Both the position numbers and the translations under genes were made by a program. Of a stretch of 38,725 nucleotides of DNA, positions 23,311-33,506 are shown piece after piece. Within the stretch, counting starts at the first letter, position 1; each line of letters opens with the position of its first letter. Below the pieces are notes generated by a model that worked only from the letters and a program-made list of their open reading frames with translations, searched no databases and was not told the origin of the DNA. The stretch comes from UBA8437 sp963933195 (GTDB taxonomy: Bacteria; Planctomycetota; Planctomycetia; Planctomycetales; Planctomycetaceae). The stretch lies in the NCBI GenBank assembly GCA_963933195.1, contig CAWVUS010000019.1, forward strand, positions 1 to 38,725, written 5' to 3'.

Positions 23311-24042
23311 CTAGACTACCCCCTCGGTATCACGCTCGCCAGTCCGCGACTCGTACCACCACAGGGCTCCAAAAACCACGACCATCACGACCGCCGACCA
23401 CTGGTAGCCGGTCCAACCACCCCAGAGCTTCGCCTCGGGACGCACCCACTCGGTAACAAACCGAAAAATCGAGTAAGCCACCAGGTAGAGCTTGAACAGG
23501 TGTCCGGACAGCAATCCGTCGCGACGCAATCCCCACAGGACAACGGCACATCCCAGGTGGAACAACGACTCGTAGACCTGGGTCGGATGCCGCAAAACGC
23601 CGTCACCGAAATCGACGCCCCACGGCAAACCGGTCGCCACCCCGTAGCAGCAGCCGTTGGAGAAACAGGCCAGCCGCCCGACGGCAACCGCCACGGGAAT
23701 CGCCACCGCAAAACTGTCGCCGGTGCCGATCTTGACTCCGCTGTACCACTTGCCGGCTTCGACTCCAAAGTAGCCTCCGGCCAATCCCAGCATGATCGTC
23801 TTGCCATCGGAAAACAGCGCGCGGCCACTGAACACCGCCGGCCAATCACCCGCGACGAAATACGAGAGCACGAAGGGCAACTTTGCGGCCAGGAAAGCAC
23901 CGGTGAACCCTCCCAGTCCGATCATCAACCGCTGACGCAACGAGAGCCCCAGCCGGACCTGGCGTCCCCTGGACAGCCAGCCCGCGATGGCAACGGCGGC
24001 CAGCATGATCGCCGCATAGGTGATGCGACCTGTCACGGTCAA
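23311..24042 (-). CDS. Lgt-like (prolipoprotein diacylglyceryl transferase family) membrane protein with altered active site
   Basis: The 243-residue polytopic protein belongs to the Lgt superfamily: GR at 122-123, FSNGCCYG, PWGVDFGDGVLRHPTQVYES (HPTQVYE at 152-158) and RFVTEWVRP at 194-202, the last matching the paired Arg/Glu of E. coli Lgt. Two key elements differ. The H-G-G of the canonical HGG motif is here MLGLAGGYFG, with no His, and the Glu of NGE is Cys (NGCCYG). I therefore doubt that it transfers diacylglycerol to lipoproteins. The TTG start overlaps the radical SAM gene stop (TTGA), so it is coupled to that enzyme, and a shared role in lipid or lipid-precursor chemistry is a reasonable inference. 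A GTG two codons in is an alternative start. Confidence 0.8.
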   Translation of the reverse strand: MTVTGRITYAAIMLAAVAIAGWLSRGRQVRLGLSLRQRLMIGLGGFTGAFLAAKLPFVLSYFVAGDWPAVFSGRALFSDGKTIMLGLAGGYFGVEAGKWYSGVKIGTGDSFAVAIPVAVAVGRLACFSNGCCYGVATGLPWGVDFGDGVLRHPTQVYESLFHLGCAVVLWGLRRDGLLSGHLFKLYLVAYSIFRFVTEWVRPEAKLWGGWTGYQWSAVVMVVVFGALWWYESRTGERDTEGVV

Positions 24043-25550
24043 CTTTCGGACGAGTCAACGGTCAGTTCGGTCAACCGGTCCAGGGTCGGCAACGGCACAT
24101 GGCCCTCGCGGTAGAGCACGTTGTAGGCACAGAAGGGAATCACGTGGCCGGAAGGCAGCACGTGGTGGATGCAGCACTTCATCACCCGCCGCACGTCGAA
24201 ATTGTAGGCGTCCAGGAATGACGTGATCGTGATACGAAACACGTCGGACGGATCGAGATCCTCGGAGAGACCTCGCTGAAGAAATTCCAGGGCCAACGGT
24301 TCCATGACACTGCCGGGTCCAGACGGCGTGATCGGTTGACCGGCCAGGAGCGGGAGTTCCGGCACGGGAAGTTCCTCTGCCGACCCCGGAACCGAACAGC
24401 CCTCGGGACCGCAATAACCCAGTCGCCCAAGATACGTCTCGATCAACTGGCGGGCCCTCGGACGGTTGAAAGTGATCCCATTGGCCAACAGGTCGCTGTG
24501 CTCCCGCGCGTCGATGATCCGCATCAACGGCATCACCTGGCCACCCGAGCGATAGGCATAGGTGAGAGTGTGGCAGTTGGGGTGAGCGCACGGCAGCGGC
24601 ATGAAATCATCGGTCACGAACAGCCCCCCCGTCTGCTCCTCGATCAGCTTGACCACCTCGGGGAACGTCACCCGTCCCTCGATGGTCTCGGGCAAAACGT
24701 GCCGCCCGCTGTAGGTGGCCGGTTGCAAGCTGACACCGGTGATCCACGACCGGGCCAGGCCAAACTCGATGATCGCCCCCAGTTCGTCCTCGTTGACACC
24801 ACCCTGGATGGTCGTGACCAACGTGGTCCGCAGTCCCGCCTCGCCCAGGGCCTCGACCGCGGCCTGCTTAGTTGCCGCCAACGGTTCCCCACGCAACGAC
24901 TCGTAGGTCGACTCGCGGAAACCGTCAAACTGCAGGTAGATCTCCAGGCGATCACGATAACGAGACACCGCATCGAGAAAACCTCCGTCGCGGGCAAATC
25001 GCACCCCGTTGGTGTTGATCATCACGATGTCGATCGGCTGGGCGCACGCGTAATCGAGAATCTCGAGGAAATCAGGATGAATCGTCGGTTCGCCTCCCGA
25101 GAGTTGCAGCACCTCGGGACGCCCCTCGACCTCAACCAGCCGGTCGATCGAGGCGATGGTCTCCTCGAGCGAGAGATGCTGACCGCCGGGACCGCTCGCG
25201 GCGTAGCACATTGGACACTCGAGATTGCAGGAGCCGGTGATCTCGACCAGGCCCACGCAGGTGTGCTGTTCGTGTTCGGTGCACAACCCGCACTCGTGGG
25301 GACAACCCGCCCCGGTCGCCGTGACGCCCACCTGCCGGGGCACCTTGCCGGGAACACTGAACTCGAGTCGATCAAAACTGTTCACGTCTCCGCAGACAAA
25401 ATCCTCGCGAGTCCCATGTGTCGGACAGTGCTTGCGGAAGTAGACGCGGCCACCTCGCTCGATGATCTTTGCCGGCACCAACCCCAGGCACTCCGGACAC
25501 AGACTCTGGGTCATCCCGAGGAACGTGTGATCACGCAACGGCATCGACAT
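24039..25550 (-). CDS. Cysteine-rich radical SAM enzyme, MJ0619/tetraether lipid synthase-like
   Basis: The 503-residue protein has the radical SAM motif CNLECPMCYA (Cys108, Cys112, Cys115) and SGGEP at 151-155. Additional cysteines are arranged in sets: CPEC plus Cys42 and Cys53 near the N terminus, fitting a rubredoxin- or zinc-type site; Cys83/87/90/98 in GCPHECGLCTEHEQHTC; Cys321/326 in PCAHPNCH; Cys459/460 and Cys474 near the C terminus. These, with the HEQHTC block directly before the radical SAM motif, are what I know from the MJ0619 group, which includes archaeal tetraether lipid synthase (Tes) and has also been studied for methanopterin methylation. The bacterial function is open. 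The zinc-ribbon gene lies 18 nt upstream; the Lgt-like gene overlaps downstream. No strong ribosome binding site is visible. Confidence 0.85.
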   Translation of the reverse strand: MSMPLRDHTFLGMTQSLCPECLGLVPAKIIERGGRVYFRKHCPTHGTREDFVCGDVNSFDRLEFSVPGKVPRQVGVTATGAGCPHECGLCTEHEQHTCVGLVEITGSCNLECPMCYAASGPGGQHLSLEETIASIDRLVEVEGRPEVLQLSGGEPTIHPDFLEILDYACAQPIDIVMINTNGVRFARDGGFLDAVSRYRDRLEIYLQFDGFRESTYESLRGEPLAATKQAAVEALGEAGLRTTLVTTIQGGVNEDELGAIIEFGLARSWITGVSLQPATYSGRHVLPETIEGRVTFPEVVKLIEEQTGGLFVTDDFMPLPCAHPNCHTLTYAYRSGGQVMPLMRIIDAREHSDLLANGITFNRPRARQLIETYLGRLGYCGPEGCSVPGSAEELPVPELPLLAGQPITPSGPGSVMEPLALEFLQRGLSEDLDPSDVFRITITSFLDAYNFDVRRVMKCCIHHVLPSGHVIPFCAYNVLYREGHVPLPTLDRLTELTVDSSES

Positions 25551-25568
25551 GGCTGGGTTCGCAGGGTC

Positions 25569-25841
25569 CTAAAAACGGAAAATCATCGCACAGCCGACAA
25601 AGAAGGCAGCTCCCGCGGCGACGACGACCAGGATCGCGCAACCGATTCCGGTCAAAGCTTTCGTCCAGCCACCACCTCCAGACGACGAAGACACCGCCCA
25701 CTGCGGATCAACCGAATCCAGTGGGTTGCCACAGTTGATACAAGCTGTCGAGCTCAGTGGAGTATCAGCACCGCAGTGTAAGCACGAGATGGTCATCTCA
25801 CCGCCACCGGGAGAGGCCCCAGCATTCGGATCTTGAGACAT
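25569..25841 (-). CDS. Small zinc-ribbon protein with C-terminal membrane helix
   Basis: This 90-residue protein starts at ATG 25841, with AGAGGA about six nt upstream. A polar Gly-rich head is followed by a four-cysteine zinc ribbon (CLHCG and CINCG, about residues 19-38), a Gly/Ser linker and one hydrophobic helix near the C terminus (GIGCAILVVVAAGAAFFVGCAMI). The tail-anchored layout puts the ribbon in the cytoplasm. I recognise no specific family. It is 18 nt upstream of the radical SAM gene and probably heads that operon. Confidence 0.65.
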   Translation of the reverse strand: MSQDPNAGASPGGGEMTISCLHCGADTPLSSTACINCGNPLDSVDPQWAVSSSSGGGGWTKALTGIGCAILVVVAAGAAFFVGCAMIFRF

Positions 25842-25994
25842 CGAATCCTCTGCTTCTCGTACTTCTGACCAACGTTGCGGGTTGATTGTGCGATTGCCCA
25901 ATCAGGAAAAACAAGTGCAGAACTGCTCCAAACCTCCACGGGAGTTCCCAAGTCCACCGGCCGATCGGACAACCTGATGCGTCGCTGGCGGCAG

Positions 25995-26023
25995 TTGCAA
26001 ACAGCAGGTTGAACTCGTAGAAC
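25995..26023 (+). promoter_or_regulatory. Possible promoter of the hydroxyacid dehydrogenase gene
   Basis: TTGCAA (25995-26000) and TAGAAC (26018-26023) are 17 nt apart, each matching four of six sigma-70 positions, in the 247 nt divergent gap between the zinc-ribbon gene and the dehydrogenase. Predicted transcription would begin near 26030, about 60 nt before the ATG. I see nothing else notable in this gap. Confidence 0.3.
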
Positions 26024-26088
26024 AGGGTTTCGTGTCCGACCGACAGCCCGGTTCTGGACCGTCCCTCTCCCCAATTTTTGTTTCACCC

Positions 26089-27081
26089 ATGCCCACAGCA
26101 CTGATCACTCCCGAAGCTCTTTTCGAGCAGCCCGGTCCCCACGTCGATCGTCTGCTGGAGGCTGGTTTCGAGGTCCGCTATCCCGCAGATTCCACATTCA
26201 CACGTGGCCGAACGCCGGCAGAAACGATCGCCGGACTCGAAGGTGTCGATGCGATCTTGGCCGGTGGTGAGAAATTGACATCGGAGGTCCTCGAGGGCTG
26301 CCCGGGACTGCGGGTGATTGCCCGCTGCGGTGTCGGGTTTGATCGCGTCGATATCCCGGCGGCCACCCGGCTGGGTCGCGTGGTCACGATCACTCCAACG
26401 GCCAACCACGCCGCGGTGGCCGAGCAGGCGTTGGCACTGCTCTTTGGCGTCTCCAAGCGGGTCGCCCTACACGACAAACTGGTCCGATCCGGTGGCTGGA
26501 GCACCGAGCCGATGCGGCCGATCCGCGGGCAGACAATGGGTGTCTTCGGCCTGGGACGCATTGGCCGCAGCATGGCCGTGCGATGTGCCTCGTTGGGCAT
26601 GACGGTGATCGCAACCGAGAAGTACCCCGACGAATCCTTCTGCACCGAGCAGGGAATCGAGCTGGTCGACTTCGACACCCTGTTGTCACGAAGCGATGCC
26701 ATCAGCATCCACTGCCCGCTCAACGACGAAACCCATGGCCTGTTTGATGCGACGGTGCTGTCGAACATGAAGTCCGGGAGCGTGATCATCAATACGGCAC
26801 GGGGTGGAATCATCGTCGAGAGCGCTCTGTACGAGGCATTGCAGAACGGGCCACTGGCCGCTGCCGGGCTCGATGTCTTTGAGCAGGAACCCGCCTCGTC
26901 AGACAACCCCCTGTTCCAGTTGGACAACATCGTGGTCAGCCCGCACCTGGCAGGAGCCGACACAACCAGCATCCAGGACATGGCCAACGAAGCGGCCGAC
27001 TGTATTGCCACGTTGTACGAGGGCAATTGGCCCGGCCCAGCGGTCGTCAATTCCGACGTCCAGGCCACATGGTCCTGGTAA
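26089..27081 (+). CDS. D-2-hydroxyacid dehydrogenase (3-phosphoglycerate dehydrogenase-like)
   Basis: The 330-residue enzyme belongs to the NAD-dependent D-2-hydroxyacid dehydrogenases. The Rossmann motif is GLGRIG (Gly154, Gly156, Gly159), and the catalytic trio is Arg238 (NTARGG), Glu267 (DVFEQEP) and His286 (SPHLAG). No C-terminal ACT or ASB domain is present, so it is shorter than regulated SerA and may act on phosphoglycerate, glyoxylate/hydroxypyruvate or another 2-keto acid. I start at ATG 26089 rather than the upstream GTG at 26032, since MPTALITPEA begins the first strand. It leads a plus-strand cluster with an HpcH/HpaI aldolase 450 nt downstream, so the pair could work on sugar-acid or dicarboxylate breakdown. 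Confidence 0.88.
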   Translation: MPTALITPEALFEQPGPHVDRLLEAGFEVRYPADSTFTRGRTPAETIAGLEGVDAILAGGEKLTSEVLEGCPGLRVIARCGVGFDRVDIPAATRLGRVVTITPTANHAAVAEQALALLFGVSKRVALHDKLVRSGGWSTEPMRPIRGQTMGVFGLGRIGRSMAVRCASLGMTVIATEKYPDESFCTEQGIELVDFDTLLSRSDAISIHCPLNDETHGLFDATVLSNMKSGSVIINTARGGIIVESALYEALQNGPLAAAGLDVFEQEPASSDNPLFQLDNIVVSPHLAGADTTSIQDMANEAADCIATLYEGNWPGPAVVNSDVQATWSW

Positions 27082-27125
27082 CACTTCGCCTTTTCTCTAA
27101 TCCGTAAAACGCCGAGTCACCCGTC

Positions 27126-27545
27126 ATGACGGAAACCGCCTCGCTGATTGTCGATCTTCACACCATCCGCTGTGGTGGTTGCAAGGTTCACGTCGAAGAT
27201 CCCCTGATTGTGAGCTGCACTTTCTGTGGAGCCACCTTTGACCGGGTCGTTTCCAACCACGTCGGATTGGCCAAGCGACTGATGGGCCAACGAGCCGATT
27301 TGGAGACCGACGAGGCCGCCGAGGAAGACACTGCCGAGGCGACCGCCACCGAGGAACTCGTGGCGGTGCCACGCAGCGTCCTGTCCGATTTGGCCAGTGC
27401 CCTGGGTGAAATCGACGGTGCCGGGGCGGCCGCGGCCGCGGCAACGAAGCTGGCCGAATCGGCTCCGGTTGTCGACGCCGGCAGTTCGGCCCAGGCGGCC
27501 GTCGAAGCCGCATCGGCGGCTCGGGAGGCTGGGTCTCTTGGTTGA
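27126..27545 (+). CDS. Zinc-ribbon-like protein with Ala-rich C-terminal half
   Basis: The 139-residue protein has two CxxC pairs near the N terminus (CGGC at 16-19 and CTFC at 31-34), a likely zinc knuckle, then a Glu/Ala-rich stretch and an Ala/Ser-rich tail. I know no family for it. It begins with ATG 44 nt after the dehydrogenase, and its end overlaps the aldolase start by eight nt, so it is probably co-translated with that enzyme. Function unknown; the low-complexity tail makes homology searching hard. Confidence 0.6.
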   Translation: MTETASLIVDLHTIRCGGCKVHVEDPLIVSCTFCGATFDRVVSNHVGLAKRLMGQRADLETDEAAEEDTAEATATEELVAVPRSVLSDLASALGEIDGAGAAAAAATKLAESAPVVDAGSSAQAAVEAASAAREAGSLG

Positions 27546-28314
27546 TTTCATCAATCCGGTCAAGCGTGCCCTCGAAGAGGGGCAAGTCGCCTGGGGTGTT
27601 GCTCTTCCCGATTGTTCTGACATTCTCGCCAAACTCTCGGTCGACACCGGTCCCGAGTTTCTCTGGATCGATCTTGAGCATCGTGCCTACGGGCCGAACG
27701 AGGTCCGCTGGGTTCCAATCATCTGCCGCCAGGCCGATGTCTCGCCCATGATCCGGGTGCCCGGCCTCGATTCCAACTGGATCAAGAAAGCGCTCGACAT
27801 TGGCGCCAGCACCATCATGGTGCCCCAGATCGACACGGCCGAACAGGCGAAACTGGCCGTCGAGTACTGCAAGTACCCACCCGAGGGATCTCGCGGGGTC
27901 TCGCCGCTATGGCCGATGATGATGAACGTCGACTGGAGTGATTATCTCCCGGTCGCCAATTCGGAAACAGCCGTAGTCGTCCAGATCGAATCTCCCGAGG
28001 GCCTGGAAAATGTCGACGAGATCGCAGCCGTCGAGGGTGTCGATATTGTCTTCGCCGGCCCGCAGGACATCGCCGCCTCGATGGGTGTGATCGGACAACC
28101 ACGGCACCCTGACGTGGTCGAGATCCTCAATGGATTCCCTGAACGGGTGGCCCAATTCGGTAAACCGGCCGGAATCACCGACCTTGGCTTCGACCACGCC
28201 GCTCGGTGGAGAGACGTTGGCTACCGGTTTATCAACATCGGCACCATTGCCCACCTGGGCCTCGACGGTGCCACCGACGCATTCGAACGACTGCGGAGTG
28301 GGCAGGGCGGCTAA
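27538..28314 (+). CDS. HpcH/HpaI-family class II aldolase
   Basis: Members cleave 2-keto-3-deoxy or 4-hydroxy-2-keto acids to pyruvate or a related keto acid and an aldehyde, using a divalent metal. The 258-residue protein has the base His48 in WIDLEHRAYG, Arg73 in MIRVPG, metal ligands Glu151 (QIESPEG) and Asp177 (FAGPQDIAASMG), and KYPPEGSRGV typical of the family. The TTG at 27538 overlaps the previous gene by eight nt and follows GGGAGG at about nine nt. Substrate candidates include 2-keto-3-deoxy-rhamnonate, -glucarate and hydroxy-heptenedioate; none can be chosen. The neighbouring 2-hydroxyacid dehydrogenase fits reduction of a product such as a keto acid. Confidence 0.88.
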   Translation: MVDFINPVKRALEEGQVAWGVALPDCSDILAKLSVDTGPEFLWIDLEHRAYGPNEVRWVPIICRQADVSPMIRVPGLDSNWIKKALDIGASTIMVPQIDTAEQAKLAVEYCKYPPEGSRGVSPLWPMMMNVDWSDYLPVANSETAVVVQIESPEGLENVDEIAAVEGVDIVFAGPQDIAASMGVIGQPRHPDVVEILNGFPERVAQFGKPAGITDLGFDHAARWRDVGYRFINIGTIAHLGLDGATDAFERLRSGQGG

Positions 28315-28389
28315 CCAGGCGTTTCGTCCGTCAAGTCACCTCCGATCATCTCGACCCACGTCGACCCGTTCGCTAGGATGCCGCCCGCC

Positions 28390-30192
<1,803 letters not shown>

Positions 30193-31539
30193 ATGCCACG
30201 CCGCGGCAGCGCGATCCGGGGTCTGGTGGAACTGATCGCCTGCACGGCCATTTCGGTGTCGCTGCTGAAAGGGTTCCTCGTTGAGGGTTTCCTGATCTCG
30301 ACCGGATCGATGGCCCCTCACCTGCTCGGATTCCACAAGCAAGTCGTTTGCCCCGGCTGTGGTTTCCACTTCGCCCGCGGCACCGATATCGACGGTCCCG
30401 CGACGCGGCCCCGCGTGGCCACCTGTATCAATTGCGGACGGACAGGTATCGACGTCTCCACCGTGCCGCGTAACGAGGGCGACCAATTGCTGGTGCACAA
30501 GTTGCCCTGGCTCTTCTCGGATGTCGGCCGCTGGGAACCCATGGTGTTCCGACGGCCCGACCAGGCCACCACCGCCTTTGTCAAACGGGCGGTTGGACTG
30601 CCGGGCGAATCGATCCAGATCATCGGCGGCAACATCTACGCCAACGGTCGACTCTGCCGGAAGACACTCAAGCAACAACGCGGGTTGGCCATCGCAGTCT
30701 ACGACGACCGGTACCGACCAGGCAGCGGCCCCAGGCGGTGGACGCCCGGTCCGGGATGGTCCGAGCACGCCGACGGCTTTCACTTTGCGGCAATGGCCGA
30801 CTCGACCAGTTGGTTGACCTATCACCACCACGACATCCAGGCGAGCGGCGCGATCCGTGACCGCTACGGTTACAACCCGCGGGAACCAAGATCGAGAACC
30901 CGCACGGTCGGCGAGGTGCTGGTGACACTCGAGACGCTCTCCAGCGGGACCCCGGCCCGCCTGACCATCGCACTGGACAACGGCCAACACCGTGTGTCCT
31001 GGTCCCGGGATCCTGCGAGCCGGACGCAGTGGTTGGAGATCAATGGACGCCAACTGAAATCCACATCGCTGGAGACCGTTGAACCGGGCACTCGCCGAAA
31101 ATTCGAGTTGTCCACCATCGATCGGACTTTGCGAGCCGCGATTGACGGACGACTGGTGCTCCCGCCAGTCGCACTCTCGGAAACACCACGTCGCGACGAA
31201 AATTTTTCGGGAGACCTGTTGAAACTGGGTGCCTCGGCCGGGGATCTCGAAATTCACAACGTCCGCATCGACCGCGACGTGTACTACCGCGGCACCAAGG
31301 GGCAACACGCCACCACCTCGGCCTGGCAACTTGGCTTGGACGAGTATTTCATGCTCGGAGACAACAGCCCCGTCTCGCTGGACAGCCGATCGTGGCGTCA
31401 CCCCGCCGTACCACGAAGACTGGTGATCGGGCGGCCCCTGCTGGTCCATCTGCCCTCCACGCAGTGGCAGGTCCCGTTCAACGACAAGCCCCGACACATC
31501 CGCATTCCCGACCTCGGACGCATCCGGTATATTCGCTGA
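30193..31539 (+). CDS. Signal peptidase I homologue with zinc-ribbon and beta-sandwich-like insertion
   Basis: The protein has 448 residues, far longer than most bacterial signal peptidases I, which cleave signal peptides outside the membrane. One N-terminal membrane helix precedes the catalytic Ser39 in TGSMAP; Lys131 in VKRAVGLPGESI is the general base; GDNSPVSLDSR at 389-399 is box E. Between Ser39 and Lys131 four cysteines form a zinc-ribbon-like site (CPGC at 53-56, CINC at 78-81). Between about 165 and 375 is an extra module with short repeated strands and the pattern AAIDGRL...EIHNVRIDRDVYYRG, suggesting a lectin-type beta sandwich. It starts one base after the lepA stop and is surely co-transcribed with it. 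Whether it is a general or substrate-specific peptidase is unknown. Confidence 0.85.
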   Translation: MPRRGSAIRGLVELIACTAISVSLLKGFLVEGFLISTGSMAPHLLGFHKQVVCPGCGFHFARGTDIDGPATRPRVATCINCGRTGIDVSTVPRNEGDQLLVHKLPWLFSDVGRWEPMVFRRPDQATTAFVKRAVGLPGESIQIIGGNIYANGRLCRKTLKQQRGLAIAVYDDRYRPGSGPRRWTPGPGWSEHADGFHFAAMADSTSWLTYHHHDIQASGAIRDRYGYNPREPRSRTRTVGEVLVTLETLSSGTPARLTIALDNGQHRVSWSRDPASRTQWLEINGRQLKSTSLETVEPGTRRKFELSTIDRTLRAAIDGRLVLPPVALSETPRRDENFSGDLLKLGASAGDLEIHNVRIDRDVYYRGTKGQHATTSAWQLGLDEYFMLGDNSPVSLDSRSWRHPAVPRRLVIGRPLLVHLPSTQWQVPFNDKPRHIRIPDLGRIRYIR

Positions 31540-31600
31540 TTGCGATAGGCTCCCGCACACATTTTTTTGGCTTCAAAACAGCCTCCGCGTACCCTCGCCG

Positions 31601-33466
31601 ATGACTCAACCTGACACATCACCGACCACGGGCAGCGCCTCGGACCTGTTGACCGGGAACGAGCCGGAACGGCGCGGTGGGTGGCGTGAGACGATCGAGT
31701 CTTTTGCGATCGCCTTCATCCTGGCTTTCGTCTTCAAGACCTTCGAAGCCGAGGCCTTCGTGATTCCCACCGGATCGATGGCCCCGACACTTTATGGTCG
31801 GCACAAGGATATCGATTGCGAGGCCTGTGGACACAATTATGCGGTGGGAGCCAGCGAGGAACTGCAGAGCGACTGGTACGAGCCCACCTCCCGCATCACG
31901 TCGTCGTACTGCCCCAACTGTCGAAACGAGAACGACATCAAGGATCTGCCAGTCTTCAAGGGCGACCGGATCCTGGTCAACAAGTTCCCCTTTGAATTCG
32001 GACAACCGAAACGCTGGGATGTGACCGTCTTCAAGTTCCCCGAACAACCCAACGTCAATTACATCAAGCGGATGGTCGGATTGCCGAACGAGACAATCGT
32101 GATCCGACAGGGAAATCTCTACGTGGAGACCCCCGATGGGGGACGGCAAATCCTGAGAAAGACCGATCCACTCAAGCAGGACACGCTGCAATTGCCGGTC
32201 TTTGACAACGACCACCCCGAGATCAGGTTGCACGCACTGGGATGGCCCAGCCGCTGGGCGGCCGTCGACAACGACCCCGATGATCCCCGCGCCGTATCCG
32301 GCTGGATCGAATCGAAAACCGGAACGAAAACCGGATGGAAAGTCTCTGATGATTCCCGGTCGTTCTCACTCACCACCTCGGACCAGTTGAACTGGCTGCG
32401 GTACCGTCACTTTGTACCCACGCCCGAGCGTTGGAAGGACAACGAGCCGCTCGATTTCCGGCCACGTCCGCAATTGATCACCGACTTCTGCGGTTACAAC
32501 ACCTACGAAGGTGGACACATGCCTGGCAGGGACCAGGACTGTTACTGGGTCGGCGACCTGACATTCGGATGCGAGGTCACTGTCGGGGAGGTTCAGGCGA
32601 CGGGAAGACTGCTGCTGGAACTGGTTGAAGGTCGCCGCCGATTTCGGGCGGATTTTGACCTGGCTGCCGGAACCGTTCGCGTGACTTCGAAGATCGACCT
32701 GAATCGGACCGAGGACGAGGACGAGGAACTCGGACGATCCGAGGGAATCCAGCTCAAAAACGGACGGCACACACTCCGGTTCGCCAACGTTGACGATCGA
32801 CTCTGTATCTGGATCGACGGCCAGTTGGTCGACCTGGGACCGCGCGCCTCGTACCGGCAGGATCCCACCGATTTTCCAGGCCCCGGTCCCGGTGACCTTT
32901 CTCCGGTTGGCATCGCCGCCCGGGGAGCCCAGGTGACTGTCTCACACCTCGCGATTTTTCGCGATATCTACTACCGCAGCGAGATGGTTCGCCATGCCGA
33001 TACACAGGCGGTGAACCCGACCCCTCGAGGTGAAAGCTCGGATGAAACCGGGCTGATCGACTCCCTGTCGGACCCTCGCAGTTGGCACGAACTCTACAGC
33101 AGTTCGGCCTCCGAGGCGGTGTTTGAACTCGGTCCGGACGAATTCCTGATGCTGGGTGACAACTCGCCCAAGAGCAAGGACGGACGGCTGTGGGGAAACG
33201 GACGTGGAGCCGCCAGGCGACATGCGGTGCCGCGGTCCGCACTGGTCGGAAAGGCCTTCTACATCTACTGGCCACACGGCCAGCCATTCCTCAACAACGG
33301 CCGTGGCTATCCCGACGACAAGGATTCTCTGATGAGACGCCTGCCCATTTTCAATCGCTGGTTCTACCACGCCACGATCGAAAATGATCAACCGATAATT
33401 TCCGACTACCCCCAGTTCCGGGTACCGTTCTATCCACAGTTCCGACGCATGAAACGAATCCGTTAG
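31601..33466 (+). CDS. Second, larger signal peptidase I homologue with similar insertion
   Basis: This 621-residue paralogue has the same order: membrane helix (about 33-46), Ser59 in TGSMAP, four cysteines (CEAC at 73-76, CPNC at 104-107), Lys156 in IKRMVGLPNETI, and box E GDNSPKSKDGR starting near 519. The extra module (about 180-500) is larger than in the preceding gene but again ends with an FRDIYYRS-type segment before a His-containing linker, so both arose from a common large ancestor. Active-site residues are intact in both copies. The first is 61 nt upstream. A division of labour between substrate classes is plausible but not shown. A LptB-like ATPase follows 40 nt later. Confidence 0.87.
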   Translation: MTQPDTSPTTGSASDLLTGNEPERRGGWRETIESFAIAFILAFVFKTFEAEAFVIPTGSMAPTLYGRHKDIDCEACGHNYAVGASEELQSDWYEPTSRITSSYCPNCRNENDIKDLPVFKGDRILVNKFPFEFGQPKRWDVTVFKFPEQPNVNYIKRMVGLPNETIVIRQGNLYVETPDGGRQILRKTDPLKQDTLQLPVFDNDHPEIRLHALGWPSRWAAVDNDPDDPRAVSGWIESKTGTKTGWKVSDDSRSFSLTTSDQLNWLRYRHFVPTPERWKDNEPLDFRPRPQLITDFCGYNTYEGGHMPGRDQDCYWVGDLTFGCEVTVGEVQATGRLLLELVEGRRRFRADFDLAAGTVRVTSKIDLNRTEDEDEELGRSEGIQLKNGRHTLRFANVDDRLCIWIDGQLVDLGPRASYRQDPTDFPGPGPGDLSPVGIAARGAQVTVSHLAIFRDIYYRSEMVRHADTQAVNPTPRGESSDETGLIDSLSDPRSWHELYSSSASEAVFELGPDEFLMLGDNSPKSKDGRLWGNGRGAARRHAVPRSALVGKAFYIYWPHGQPFLNNGRGYPDDKDSLMRRLPIFNRWFYHATIENDQPIISDYPQFRVPFYPQFRRMKRIR

Positions 33467-33506
33467 CCGATCGCCGATCGGTCTCGGGTCATGGAGGACC
33501 CAGGCG

